Positions 1 to 6,665 are shown, counted from the first letter of the stretch. The stretch: 19,713 nucleotides of DNA from JBBQZP01 sp038207585 (GCA_038207585.1 JBBQZP010000050.1:1-19713); one strand, 5' to 3'. Numbers and translations: made by a program. Notes: a model not told the origin generated them from the letters alone.

Positions 1-454
1 CGTCAGCGTCGGCCACCGTCCAGACCCGTCCGTCCGGGTTGTTGGGGTGAACGATGACTTTTGCCGCACCTGCGCCTGCGGCCCACCCCGCTGCACGGAA
101 GGCGCGGGCATGTTCGTTGTAGGTTGGCCCCGGAATGTCGACCAATCCGGGGGGGGCAACATAGGGCAACCGCGCGATCAGCGCCGAGGCGCCGGGGGCC
201 GCAAGCACCTCAGCTTCGTCGGGAACTGACCAGAACGCCCGCGCCGCAACCTCCAGATCATCCGTTGCGCGCTGGTCGGGCAGGGCGGTCCAGGCATCGG
301 CGGGCCAGTCCGGCAGGGGGTAGGGCTGTGGGTTGATGCCGGTGGAAAGGTCAATCCAGTCTGACCGCCCCCCCCCGAATCGGTTCGCCGCTGCGTCAAT
401 TCCGCCGCCGTGATCCGGGCGCACGGGGGATTTTTCGGCTGAGTCTGCTGTCAT
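1..454 (-). CDS. cobC: Threonine-phosphate decarboxylase CobC, 5' part (cut by window edge)
   Basis: Reading the minus strand from 454 gives an open frame to the window edge (about 151 residues), so the C-terminal half, including the PLP lysine, lies outside. Near the N-terminus are a DHGGGID stretch and a GGGRSDWIDLSTGINPQPYP stretch, typical of the CobC branch of fold-type I PLP enzymes. Further on, IPGPTYNEH and a PNNPDGR segment match the cofactor-binding region of class I/II aminotransferases. The family makes (R)-1-amino-2-propanol phosphate from L-threonine phosphate for the cobalamin nucleotide loop. The start at 454 follows a GGATGAA stretch; an in-frame ATG at 472 is an alternative without a clear ribosome-binding site. 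A run of nine C (368-376) falls in the glycine stretch, but the frame is intact. The family call is firm; the rest of the gene was not seen. Confidence 0.86.
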   Translation of the reverse strand, partial: MTADSAEKSPVRPDHGGGIDAAANRFGGGRSDWIDLSTGINPQPYPLPDWPADAWTALPDQRATDDLEVAARAFWSVPDEAEVLAAPGASALIARLPYVAPPGLVDIPGPTYNEHARAFRAAGWAAGAGAAKVIVHPNNPDGRVWTVADAD

Positions 455-486
455 TTCATCCAACTGGCGCATGTTTCGCACAGAAA

Positions 487-539
487 GCCTGAATCTCGCG
501 GCCATGCAACCGGGCAGATGAATTTGCTGGATTTCAGGC
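487..539. repeat. Inverted repeat in the probable cobC leader
   Basis: GCCTGAA at 487-493 is perfectly repeated in inverse as TTCAGGC at 533-539, 39 nt apart. It lies 15 nt upstream of the alternative cobC start at 472 and 33 nt upstream of the preferred start at 454. If transcribed it could close a large stem-loop in the leader; as DNA it could be an operator. The arm is short (7 bp), so chance is possible. Confidence 0.35.
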
Positions 540-567
540 CCGACAACCGAAGGATCATTGCGGCTGT

Positions 568-637
568 CCGAAAATGCTGCGCAGCGAAAATGCAATGAAA
601 CAAAGTGCTTCGCATTTGCGGTCAGGGCTATTTTCGG
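568..637. repeat. Iterated CCGAAAATGC-type motif with nested inverted repeats
   Basis: CGAAAATGC occurs twice in direct orientation (569-577 and 585-593). An inverse version with one mismatch, GCATTTGCGG, is at 612-621, and ATTTTCGG at 630-637 is the exact inverse of CCGAAAAT at 568-575. The perfect 10-nt palindrome GCTGCGCAGC (576-585) sits between the two direct copies. Four iterations in 70 bp suggest a regulator-binding array or a folded RNA rather than chance. No binding protein can be named. Confidence 0.5.
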
Positions 638-812
638 CTACCGCTCCGGTTTGCGAGCTCATATGGAATGTGCATATTGAAGCGCCGAACGATCGGGTGC
701 CGGGCGCAATTCGCCCGCTTGAGCGTATTGTTTACAAGAACATGCCTTGATTTTAACGATTTCCGAGCGAGACTTGTGAAAGGTGCAACCTGAGAGCGCC
801 GGGGGAACGGAC

Positions 813-1163
813 ATGCTGGAATTTCTGCCACGGGAAGTACGTGAAGGGCTTGAGATGGCGCGGATGCGTGACTTAAAGCGCCGGTCGCGTTTGCGGGTTG
901 AACTTGGCGGGCAAGTTTTCCCAATCCTGCGGTTCTGGCACGATGGCTTTGCGCTGGATGCCGAACGCGCGCCGCACCTGCGGGGCCGGGTCGATGTGTT
1001 TGACGGAACGCGGCATGTGTTTGAATGTCTGATCGTGGCCTCTACGATTGAGAATGGGCAGCTTGTCTGCGATTTCAAACGCTCGACCCCGGTGACAGAT
1101 ACCGCACCGCTGGATTTCTGGCGCGATGAGAATGCGCCTGTGGGCTATCTTCCGCGCGCCTGA
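813..1163 (+). CDS. Small conserved-looking protein, possibly PilZ-like
   Basis: This is a 116-residue soluble protein. The ATG at 813 follows a GGGGGAACGG ribosome-binding stretch and is preferred over an in-frame GTG at 783. Residues 1-21 look helical. Then comes KRRSRLRV (22-29), which resembles the RxxxR signature at the start of c-di-GMP-binding PilZ domains, and a beta-rich segment with WHDGFALD where PilZ proteins usually carry DxSxxG. The second motif is not canonical, so c-di-GMP binding is only an inference. The C-terminal segment (TPVTDTAPLDFWRDE) is not recognised. Its stop codon abuts the stop codon of the convergent kinase gene, leaving no spacer and no room for a separate terminator. 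The gene is likely real from its coding bias and ribosome-binding site; its function is unknown. Confidence 0.72.
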   Translation: MLEFLPREVREGLEMARMRDLKRRSRLRVELGGQVFPILRFWHDGFALDAERAPHLRGRVDVFDGTRHVFECLIVASTIENGQLVCDFKRSTPVTDTAPLDFWRDENAPVGYLPRA

Positions 1164-2768
1164 TCAGATGTCGCGCAGGGTGCGGGCCGTGGTCTGCAAG
1201 GCCCCGAACGCGCGAAACCGGGCGTCGTGCAATTGTGCAATCGGTCCGGTCGCCGGGCTGTAGCTGCGATCAACAGATGACATTGCGGACATCGCGTCGG
1301 TCAGGACCGGGAACGCACCACCTGCCACTGCCCCCAGCATCGCCGACCCCAGAAGAACCGGCTCGGATGCGCGGGTGGCCATCACCGACAACCCGGTTGC
1401 ATCGGCAAGAAGCTGGCGGATCAGATCATGCTGGCCTGCCCCGCCGCTGATCATGATGCGGCTTACCGGGGCAGCGTGTGCGGCCTGAACCTCGACGATC
1501 TGGCGCAAACCATACGCAACCCCGCAAAGGCTTGCGATATAAAGCGCGACAAGGCTTTCCAGATCGTCCTGCATGCCCAGACCGGCGATCACGGCGCGGG
1601 CGTCCGGGTCGGCAAAGGGTGCGCGGTTGCCGAGAAACTCGGGCAGAACATGCAGACCGCGCGCCAGTTCAACGACATCAGAGGCAGATGTGACCATCTG
1701 CATCGCACGGTCAGCAAGCCAGACGGGCAGAGGCCGCGCCCCGGCCAGATCGCGCGCCATTTGCGCTGCCGGGTGCATTGCGATCAGCCGGTCAATGGCG
1801 GCCCCGGCCGCTGATTGCCCGCCTTCGTTCAGCCAAAGCCCAGGAGCCATCGCTGAATAATAAGGGCCCCAGACCCCCGGCATGAATGTCGGCTTTACCG
1901 TCGAGGTCATGGTACAGGACGAAGTGCCAAAAACGTAGGCCATCGCGCCGACTGGCCCGGCGTCGCTTGACCCGACAGTGCCGATGCCGCCGGCATGCGC
2001 ATCAATCAGGCCTGCGGCTACCGGCGTGCCAGCGGGCAAGCCAAGGTCAGCCGCCGCCGTGGGGGTAAGCCCGCGGCCCAAGGCTGTTCCCGCATCGACA
2101 ATTTCGGTGCCAATGCGGACAAAATCCTCATCCGCCAGCACGCCAAGCCCAACCGCGCGGAAATAGCCCGCATCCCAGCGCTTTTCGTGCGCAAGATAGG
2201 TCCATTTGCAGGTCACAGTGCAAACGGACCGCGCCAGACTGCCCGTAGATTTCCATGTCAGAAAATCTGCAAGATCGAGGAATTGCCACGCCTTGGCGAA
2301 AGTATCCGGGCGATGTTCGGCGAGCCAGAGCAGCTTAGGTGTCTGCATTTCGGGTGAGATAACGCCGCCCACATAGCGCAACACGTCGTGACCCATTGCG
2401 TTGATCCGGCGCGCCTGATCGGTGGCGCGGTGATCCATCCACACGATCACATCGCGCGTGGGGTCTTCGGAGGGCCCAACGGGCAAGGGCTGGCCGCCCG
2501 CCCCCAGCACCACAAGCGAACAGGTGGCGTCAAACCCTATTCCGCCGATCCGGTCCGGATCAACGCCCGAGGCTTGCAGAGCCGCCCGCACCGAAGCGCA
2601 GACCGATTGCCATATGTTGGTGCTGGAATGTTCAACAATCGACCCGGCTTCGCGATAGATCGCAATGTCGGTTTTCGCAGACCCCAGCATTTCCCCCGCC
2701 GCATCGAATACACCGGCACGTGCACTGCCGGTGCCGACGTCGATGCCGATGAAGGAGCGGGGCGTCAT
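1164..2768 (-). CDS. FGGY-family pentulose kinase (probable D-ribulokinase)
   Basis: At 534 residues this has the usual size for FGGY carbohydrate kinases. The N-terminal phosphate-binding stretch GIDVGTGSARAGVFD (about 8-22) opens the first actin-like domain. EDPTRDVIVWMDHRA (101-115) and SPEMQTPKLLWL are typical of the pentulose kinase subfamily that includes D-ribulokinases. AGLIDAHAGGIG (252-263) carries the predicted catalytic base D256, and ISGGAGQHDLIRQLLAD lies in the C-terminal ATPase domain. The expected reaction is ATP-dependent phosphorylation of D-ribulose to ribulose 5-phosphate; other pentuloses cannot be excluded. Its ATG directly follows the TAG stop of the upstream PLP-enzyme gene, so translation is probably coupled. 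No sugar transporter or polyol dehydrogenase lies beside it here, which is somewhat unusual for pentitol catabolism. Confidence 0.85.
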   Translation of the reverse strand: MTPRSFIGIDVGTGSARAGVFDAAGEMLGSAKTDIAIYREAGSIVEHSSTNIWQSVCASVRAALQASGVDPDRIGGIGFDATCSLVVLGAGGQPLPVGPSEDPTRDVIVWMDHRATDQARRINAMGHDVLRYVGGVISPEMQTPKLLWLAEHRPDTFAKAWQFLDLADFLTWKSTGSLARSVCTVTCKWTYLAHEKRWDAGYFRAVGLGVLADEDFVRIGTEIVDAGTALGRGLTPTAAADLGLPAGTPVAAGLIDAHAGGIGTVGSSDAGPVGAMAYVFGTSSCTMTSTVKPTFMPGVWGPYYSAMAPGLWLNEGGQSAAGAAIDRLIAMHPAAQMARDLAGARPLPVWLADRAMQMVTSASDVVELARGLHVLPEFLGNRAPFADPDARAVIAGLGMQDDLESLVALYIASLCGVAYGLRQIVEVQAAHAAPVSRIMISGGAGQHDLIRQLLADATGLSVMATRASEPVLLGSAMLGAVAGGAFPVLTDAMSAMSSVDRSYSPATGPIAQLHDARFRAFGALQTTARTLRDI

Positions 2769-3941
2769 CTATTGCAGATCGGCAAAGGCCGTTTGCAGGC
2801 GCGACACGGCCTCGATCACCTGCGCCCTAGGTGCTGCAAGGTTGAAGCGCAGGAATGTCTCACCCCCGGCCCCGAAGGGTGCGCCGTGGTTGGCTGCGAT
2901 TTTCGCGCCTTGTTCCACCCGCGCCGTGAACTCGGTCGGGGCCATTCCAGTGCCGGAAAAATCGACCCATGCAAGATAGGTCGCCTGCAGCGACATAGAA
3001 CGCAAACCGGGAATGGCATTGACCCCGGCATCGAAGACTTTCCGGTTTTCATCAAGATACTGCGCAACGGCATCGACCCATGCGGCCCCCTCGGGCGAAT
3101 AGGCGGCGGTGGCCATGAACATGCCGAAAGAGTTTGGAGAAATGCCCATTGCGTTCATTTTCGCTGCGAATTTGCTGCGCAGCGAAACATCGGGAATGAT
3201 GACGTTGCCGGAATGACACCCGGCGATGTTGAAGGTCTTGGTCGTGGCGGTCATCATCACCAATCTGTCAAGGATGTCGGGTGCTGCCAATGCCATGACC
3301 GTATGTTTTGCGCCCGGCATGACAAGATCGTGGTGAATCTCGTCCGACACCAGAATAAGGCCGTGGCGCTTGCAGAAATCGGCCACGCCGCGCAATTCGT
3401 CCCTGGTCCAGACCCGGCCACCGGGATTGTGCGGTGAACACAGGATCATCATCTTTTCGCGGCCAGTGATCTGGGCATCCCAGGCCGCGAAATCCATCTC
3501 ATACTGCCCGGCGTTCTGCGAAAGCCTGCATTCCAGAACCTCGCGCCCTGCTGCTTTGATGACGCGGGCGAAGGCGTGATAGACCGGGGTCATCAGGATC
3601 ACCCCGTCTCCGGGCGCGGTAAAGGTGTCGACGCACATCGCGGTGCCATGGACCAATCCGTGAGTCGTGAAGATCGAGGTTGCGTCTACCTCCCAGCCAT
3701 GGCGTGTGCGCATCCACCAGCGGATAGCGTCCAGATAAGCCGTGTCATCGCCGAAATAGCCGTAAAGACCGTGCGCGGCCATGTCTTCGACCGCTTTTTG
3801 CACGCAGTGCGGCGGGCGAAATTCCATGTCGGCAACCCACATGGCGAGGCCACCGTCCGCCGGCACGCCAAACATCTTTTCCATCATGTCCCATTTGACG
3901 GAATGGGTGTTGATCCGGTTGATCTGTTCATCGAAATTCAT
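2769..3941 (-). CDS. MalY/PatB-type PLP enzyme (C-S lyase or aminotransferase)
   Basis: This 390-residue fold-type I PLP enzyme has the MalY/PatB signature: an N-terminal segment rich in polar residues followed by MWVADMEF (34-41). SPHNPGGR (169-176) includes the cofactor-contacting N172, VSDEIHHDL (198-206) has the pyridine-nitrogen Asp D200, and TATTKTFNIAG (231-241) carries the Schiff-base lysine K235. Characterised relatives cleave cystathionine or other cysteine-S-conjugates to pyruvate, ammonia and a thiol; some act as aminotransferases. The substrate cannot be read from sequence. The start is supported by GAGG about 7 nt upstream. It is the first gene of a two-gene minus-strand unit with the FGGY kinase, with no base between stop and start, though the pairing has no obvious metabolic logic. 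The AT-rich region upstream probably holds its promoter. Confidence 0.87.
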   Translation of the reverse strand: MNFDEQINRINTHSVKWDMMEKMFGVPADGGLAMWVADMEFRPPHCVQKAVEDMAAHGLYGYFGDDTAYLDAIRWWMRTRHGWEVDATSIFTTHGLVHGTAMCVDTFTAPGDGVILMTPVYHAFARVIKAAGREVLECRLSQNAGQYEMDFAAWDAQITGREKMMILCSPHNPGGRVWTRDELRGVADFCKRHGLILVSDEIHHDLVMPGAKHTVMALAAPDILDRLVMMTATTKTFNIAGCHSGNVIIPDVSLRSKFAAKMNAMGISPNSFGMFMATAAYSPEGAAWVDAVAQYLDENRKVFDAGVNAIPGLRSMSLQATYLAWVDFSGTGMAPTEFTARVEQGAKIAANHGAPFGAGGETFLRFNLAAPRAQVIEAVSRLQTAFADLQ

Positions 3942-4133
3942 CAGGAGCCTCGGTCAGCGTGGATTCAGGCGGAAGTTACGGTATTTCGAAGGTTTATGGA
4001 AGGATAGTCCGAATAAGATTGAATATATGGAATAATGTTGCGATATTAGTATATAAATCAGAATATTCTTCATAAGAAAGGCGCCATTGTGGTGCTCCGA
4101 CGGGTTTTCCGTTCCTGACCGCATATCACACCA

Positions 4134-4161
4134 TTGCACAGGGCCGTGCCATCCCTTAAAT
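4134..4161 (+). promoter_or_regulatory. Weak candidate promoter for def
   Basis: TTGCAC (4134-4139) and TTAAAT (4156-4161) are 16 nt apart. The -10 matches consensus at four of six positions; the -35 is poor. Transcription from it would start at about 4168, giving a nearly leaderless def mRNA, which would fit the absence of a ribosome-binding site before the ATG at 4171. Confidence 0.3.
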
Positions 4162-4170
4162 CGCACGGCC
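4142..4170 (+). repeat. Perfect 8-bp inverted repeat ending at the def start codon
   Basis: GGCCGTGC (4142-4149) and GCACGGCC (4163-4170) are perfect inverse copies with a 13-nt spacer. The right arm ends at the base before the def ATG, and the spacer contains the TTAAAT -10 candidate. It could be an operator around the promoter, or an RNA hairpin closing off the start codon if transcription begins further upstream. Confidence 0.55.
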
Positions 4171-4695
4171 ATGATACGCCCGATCCTATATCATCCAGAC
4201 CCGCGCCTGAAAAAGCGCTGTGACCCCGTGGCCGAGGTCACGTCCGACCTTGGCGCGCTGGCCGAGGATATGTTGCAAACCATGTATGATGCGCCTGGCG
4301 TCGGTCTGGCCGCGCCGCAGGTTGGCATCACGCGGCGGCTGATTGTGATGGATTGCGTGAAAGACCCCGAGGCGCTTGCCCGCCCGATGGTGCTGTTCAA
4401 CCCCGAAATCACCTTTGCCTCTGAAGATCTGAACACCTATGAAGAGGGCTGTTTGTCGATCCCCGAGCATTACGGCGATGTCGCGCGCCCGGCCGAGGTG
4501 CGTGTGCGCTGGATGGGGCTGGATGGCAAGATGGCCGAGGATCAGTTTTCCGGTCTTTGGGCGACGTGTGTGCAGCACGAGATCGACCATCTGGAGGGCA
4601 AGTTGTTCATTGATTATCTGGGGCCGCTGCGGCGGCAGATGATCACTCGCAAGATGGAAAAGCTGAAGCGCGAACTGGCGCGGGGCAAAGACTGA
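4171..4695 (+). CDS. def: Peptide deformylase
   Basis: This 174-residue metallo-hydrolase removes the formyl group from the N-terminal methionine of new proteins. All three family motifs are intact: GVGLAAPQ (43-50), EGCLS (92-96) with metal ligand C94, and QHEIDH (135-140) with metal ligands H136 and H140 and catalytic E137. The ATG at 4171 is chosen because MIRPILYHPDPRL is the normal family N-terminus; upstream in-frame extension gives unrelated sequence. No Shine-Dalgarno sequence is visible and an inverted repeat abuts the start, so the mRNA may be leaderless. The stop overlaps the start of the next gene by one base (TGATG), so the two should be coupled. It is the first gene of a def, def-like, fmt unit. 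Confidence 0.96.
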   Translation: MIRPILYHPDPRLKKRCDPVAEVTSDLGALAEDMLQTMYDAPGVGLAAPQVGITRRLIVMDCVKDPEALARPMVLFNPEITFASEDLNTYEEGCLSIPEHYGDVARPAEVRVRWMGLDGKMAEDQFSGLWATCVQHEIDHLEGKLFIDYLGPLRRQMITRKMEKLKRELARGKD

Positions 4696-5192
4696 TGGCG
4701 GTGCGGGCTTGCCTTGCCTGGCCCGACCGGCGTTTGCGGATGGTGGCTGAGCCGGTGGCGGAAATCACGCCTGCGCTACGCAGCATCTGGGCCGACATGG
4801 TTGACACGATGGAGGCGATGCCGGGCGTCGGTCTGGCTGCTGTGCAAATCGGTGTAATGCAGGCGCTGGCGGTTGTGGATGCGTCGGAAAGCCGGGGTCA
4901 GGCGGTCTTGATGGCCAATCCGGTGATGCTGCACGCAAGCGCGAAACTGCGCGAGCATGAGGAAGCAAGCCCAAACCTGCCCGGCGTTTCTGCCGTGGTT
5001 TCAAGGCCAAGGGGTGTCACGGTGCAGTTTCTGAACGCGGAAGGTGTGGTGGAGGAGCGTGATTTCGTTGGCCTTTGGGCGACATCGGTTCAGCATCAGA
5101 TCGACCATCTTTCGGGGAAGCTTTATTTCGATCATCTGAGCACGCTGCGCAGAAAAATGCTGATCGCAAGGTCCGCGAAACAGCGACGCTAA
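4695..5192 (+). CDS. Deformylase-like paralog lacking catalytic residues
   Basis: This 165-residue protein aligns along its length with the upstream deformylase. Motif 1 is kept (GVGLAAVQ, 44-51), as is the family segment FVGLWATSVQH. Motif 2 is degraded: EEASPNLPG (89-97) stands where EEGCLSIP is expected, so the metal-binding Cys is Ser (S92). Motif 3 reads QHQIDH (133-138), keeping H134 and H138 but with the catalytic Glu replaced by Gln (Q135). Loss of both a metal ligand and the general acid/base predicts no normal deformylase activity. The frame is open and the fold-defining parts are kept, so this looks like a retained pseudoenzyme rather than a decaying gene. Position between def and fmt, with a 1-nt overlap with def, suggests a role tied to formyl-methionine processing, such as peptide or ribosome binding; this is inference. 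Confidence 0.88.
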   Translation: MAVRACLAWPDRRLRMVAEPVAEITPALRSIWADMVDTMEAMPGVGLAAVQIGVMQALAVVDASESRGQAVLMANPVMLHASAKLREHEEASPNLPGVSAVVSRPRGVTVQFLNAEGVVEERDFVGLWATSVQHQIDHLSGKLYFDHLSTLRRKMLIARSAKQRR

Positions 5193-5239
5193 CTTTGAAA
5201 TAATTTTTCATAATTTTGCCTGAAGGGGACTCGCTGAAA
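5193..5239 (+). other. Short AT-rich spacer before fmt
   Basis: This 47-nt spacer has a weak TGAAA/TTTCA stem (5196-5210, loop TAATT) followed by TAATTTTG, then the fmt ribosome-binding sequence AAGGGGA (5223-5229). The stem could be a poor attenuator or chance. No clear promoter is seen. Confidence 0.25.
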
Positions 5240-6136
5240 ATGAAAATCGTTTTCATGGGAACGCCGGAGTTCTCGGTTCCAATCCTGGAGTCCCTTGCCG
5301 ACCGGCATAAGATTGTTGCCGTCTATTCGCAGCCGCCACGTCCGGCGGGGCGGGGCAAGGCGTTGCGCGTCAGCCCGGTTCAGGCGCGGGCCGAGGCGTT
5401 GGGTCTGCCGGTGCGTCACCCGGCCCGTCTGCGCTATGCGGCGGCGCAGGCGGAATTTGCGGCTTTGAACGCCGATATCGCGGTGGTCGTGGCATACGGA
5501 CTGATCCTGCCGCAAGCGGTTCTGGACGCGCCGCGCTACGGCTGTCTGAACATCCACGCCTCGCTTTTGCCACGCTGGCGGGGGGCGGCGCCGATCCACC
5601 GGGCCATCATGGCGGGCGATGCGGAAACCGGCATTTGCATCATGCAGATGGAGGCGGGGCTTGATACCGGCCCGGTGCTTTTGCGCAAGTCTACTCCGAT
5701 TGATGCGGCTGATACGACGCAGGATCTGCACGACCGGCTGGCACAGATGGGAGCCGGGGCAATTCTTGAGGCGCTGGACCGTCTGCCCGATCTGAAGCCA
5801 GTGCCGCAGCCGACCGAAGGCGTGACCTATGCCGCCAAGATCGACAAAGCCGAAGCCCGCATCGACTGGACCCGCCGTGCGGTTGAGGTGGACCGTCTGA
5901 TCCGCGGGTTGTCGCCCTTTCCGGGGGCATGGTGCGAGATTGCGGGCGAGCGGGTGAAACTGCTGCGATCCACCCTTGCTGAAGGTCGGGGCGCACCAGG
6001 TCAGGTTCTGAGCGGTTTCGACATAGCCTGCGGCACGGGGGCGGTGCGGGTGACGCAGGTTCAACGCGAAGGCAAACGCGCGGCCCCCGCAGACGAAGTG
6101 TTGCGCGGTATGACCCTGCCGGACCGGCTGACCTGA
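5240..6136 (+). CDS. fmt: Methionyl-tRNA formyltransferase
   Basis: This 298-residue enzyme transfers a formyl group from 10-formyl-tetrahydrofolate to initiator Met-tRNA. The N-terminal MKIVFMGTPEFS is the family start and follows AAGGGGA with suitable spacing; the longer frame from a TTG at 5216 is not preferred. The formyl-transferase core has LNIHASLLPRWRGAAPIH (103-120) with catalytic N104 and H106, and MEAGLDTGPVL (137-147) with D142. The C-terminal tRNA-binding domain follows from about residue 205 (TYAAKIDKAEARIDW). Length and residue spacing match the family. It follows def and the def-like gene, so the enzymes that add and remove the formyl group are together. It ends 2 nt from the end of the convergent TetR gene. 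Confidence 0.97.
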   Translation: MKIVFMGTPEFSVPILESLADRHKIVAVYSQPPRPAGRGKALRVSPVQARAEALGLPVRHPARLRYAAAQAEFAALNADIAVVVAYGLILPQAVLDAPRYGCLNIHASLLPRWRGAAPIHRAIMAGDAETGICIMQMEAGLDTGPVLLRKSTPIDAADTTQDLHDRLAQMGAGAILEALDRLPDLKPVPQPTEGVTYAAKIDKAEARIDWTRRAVEVDRLIRGLSPFPGAWCEIAGERVKLLRSTLAEGRGAPGQVLSGFDIACGTGAVRVTQVQREGKRAAPADEVLRGMTLPDRLT

Positions 6137-6138
6137 CT

Positions 6139-6654
6139 CTATTGCGCGAACCTTTTCACGAGGTCCTTCAGTTTGCCGCGATTTCCGCCTGAGGGGGTCC
6201 ACAGATGCTGGCCCTGCCACGCGGCGAACAAACCCGATGCGGCATCCGCTGCCTTGGGTCCGCCGCCCATCCGCGCCGCCAGTCCCGATTCAACTGCAGC
6301 GCGCCAGACAGTTGCCCTTTCGCGCAGCCGCGCGTCACGGAATGTGGCGGCCAGAATGGCAGCGTCCGGGCCGCAATCATCCAACTCTTTCAGGAATGAC
6401 AGCGCACCCTTGGGCGATTGCGGGGCGGATTGGCCCGCCGCCAATACGCGAGCATAAAGTCGCGCCCATTCCGCTTCAAGTGCGGCGAAAACCATGCCGT
6501 CGCGGGTGCGGAAACGCTGGGCGAGCGTTGCCTGTGCCAGCCCGGTTGCGCGCGCGACCGACGCAAAGGACACGGCCTTGTCGCCGCCCGCCGTCAACAG
6601 GTGACAGATGGCTTTGAAAATCTGGTCGTCAGGGATGAGCTTGGTGCGCGGCAT
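6139..6654 (-). CDS. TetR/AcrR-type transcriptional regulator
   Basis: This 171-residue protein has a TetR-type N-terminal DNA-binding domain: IFKAICHLLTAGGDKAVSFA leads into VARATGLAQATLAQRFRTRD (helix-turn-helix about 29-50), then FAALEAEWARLYARVL. The C-terminal ligand-binding part is short and not assignable to a subfamily, so the effector is unknown. It lies 37 nt downstream of rnhA on the same strand, but a 12-bp inverted repeat of TetR-operator type sits just upstream of its ATG, suggesting its own autoregulated promoter. No efflux pump or enzyme gene that might be its target adjoins it. It converges with fmt, with a 2-nt gap between the stops. Confidence 0.8.
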   Translation of the reverse strand: MPRTKLIPDDQIFKAICHLLTAGGDKAVSFASVARATGLAQATLAQRFRTRDGMVFAALEAEWARLYARVLAAGQSAPQSPKGALSFLKELDDCGPDAAILAATFRDARLRERATVWRAAVESGLAARMGGGPKAADAASGLFAAWQGQHLWTPSGGNRGKLKDLVKRFAQ

Positions 6655-6665
6655 GCGTCAAGCGT

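Larger units (their letters stand above)
455..812. promoter_or_regulatory. Divergent intergenic region, cobC / small protein
   Basis: This ~358-bp stretch separates cobC (minus) from the small gene at 813 (plus), so it should hold promoters for both. It has no convincing gene. I looked for a cobalamin riboswitch ahead of cobC and did not recognise its conserved B12-box-like sequence. It holds two inverted-repeat structures listed separately (487-539 and 568-637) and a small TTGTTTACAA inverted repeat near 729-738. No strong -35/-10 pair could be fixed. Confidence 0.5.
3942..4170. promoter_or_regulatory. Divergent intergenic region with AT-rich core
   Basis: This 229-bp region lies between the PLP-enzyme gene (minus) and def (plus). 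Its core, roughly 4008-4080, is strikingly AT-rich compared with everything around it and holds GAATAT (4021-4026) inversely repeated within GAATATTC (4061-4068). It probably carries the promoter of the minus-strand pair. The def-proximal end holds the inverted repeat and promoter-like sequence listed separately. I see no supported gene in it. Confidence 0.5.

Noticed and set aside
368..376. Run of nine C in cobC as a phase-variation tract
   Set aside because: It encodes a Gly-Gly-Gly stretch that fits the family, and similar eight-base runs occur at 149-156 and 12953-12960 in other genes, so it is common in this DNA.
455..812. A cobalamin riboswitch upstream of cobC
   Set aside because: I read the minus strand for the conserved B12-box-type sequence and did not find it. 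A covariance-model search (Rfam cobalamin) would be decisive.
2388..3437. A plus-strand open frame of about 350 codons over the kinase/PLP-enzyme junction
   Set aside because: It is rich in His, Arg, Gly and Pro, without domains, and opposite two clear enzymes.
3954..4072. A small minus-strand frame (about 39 residues, start MKNILIYILISQHYS) with a hydrophobic N-terminus in the AT-rich spacer
   Set aside because: No ribosome-binding site, composition unlike the other genes, and it occupies the probable promoter of the PLP-enzyme gene; the hydrophobicity follows from AT-rich codons.
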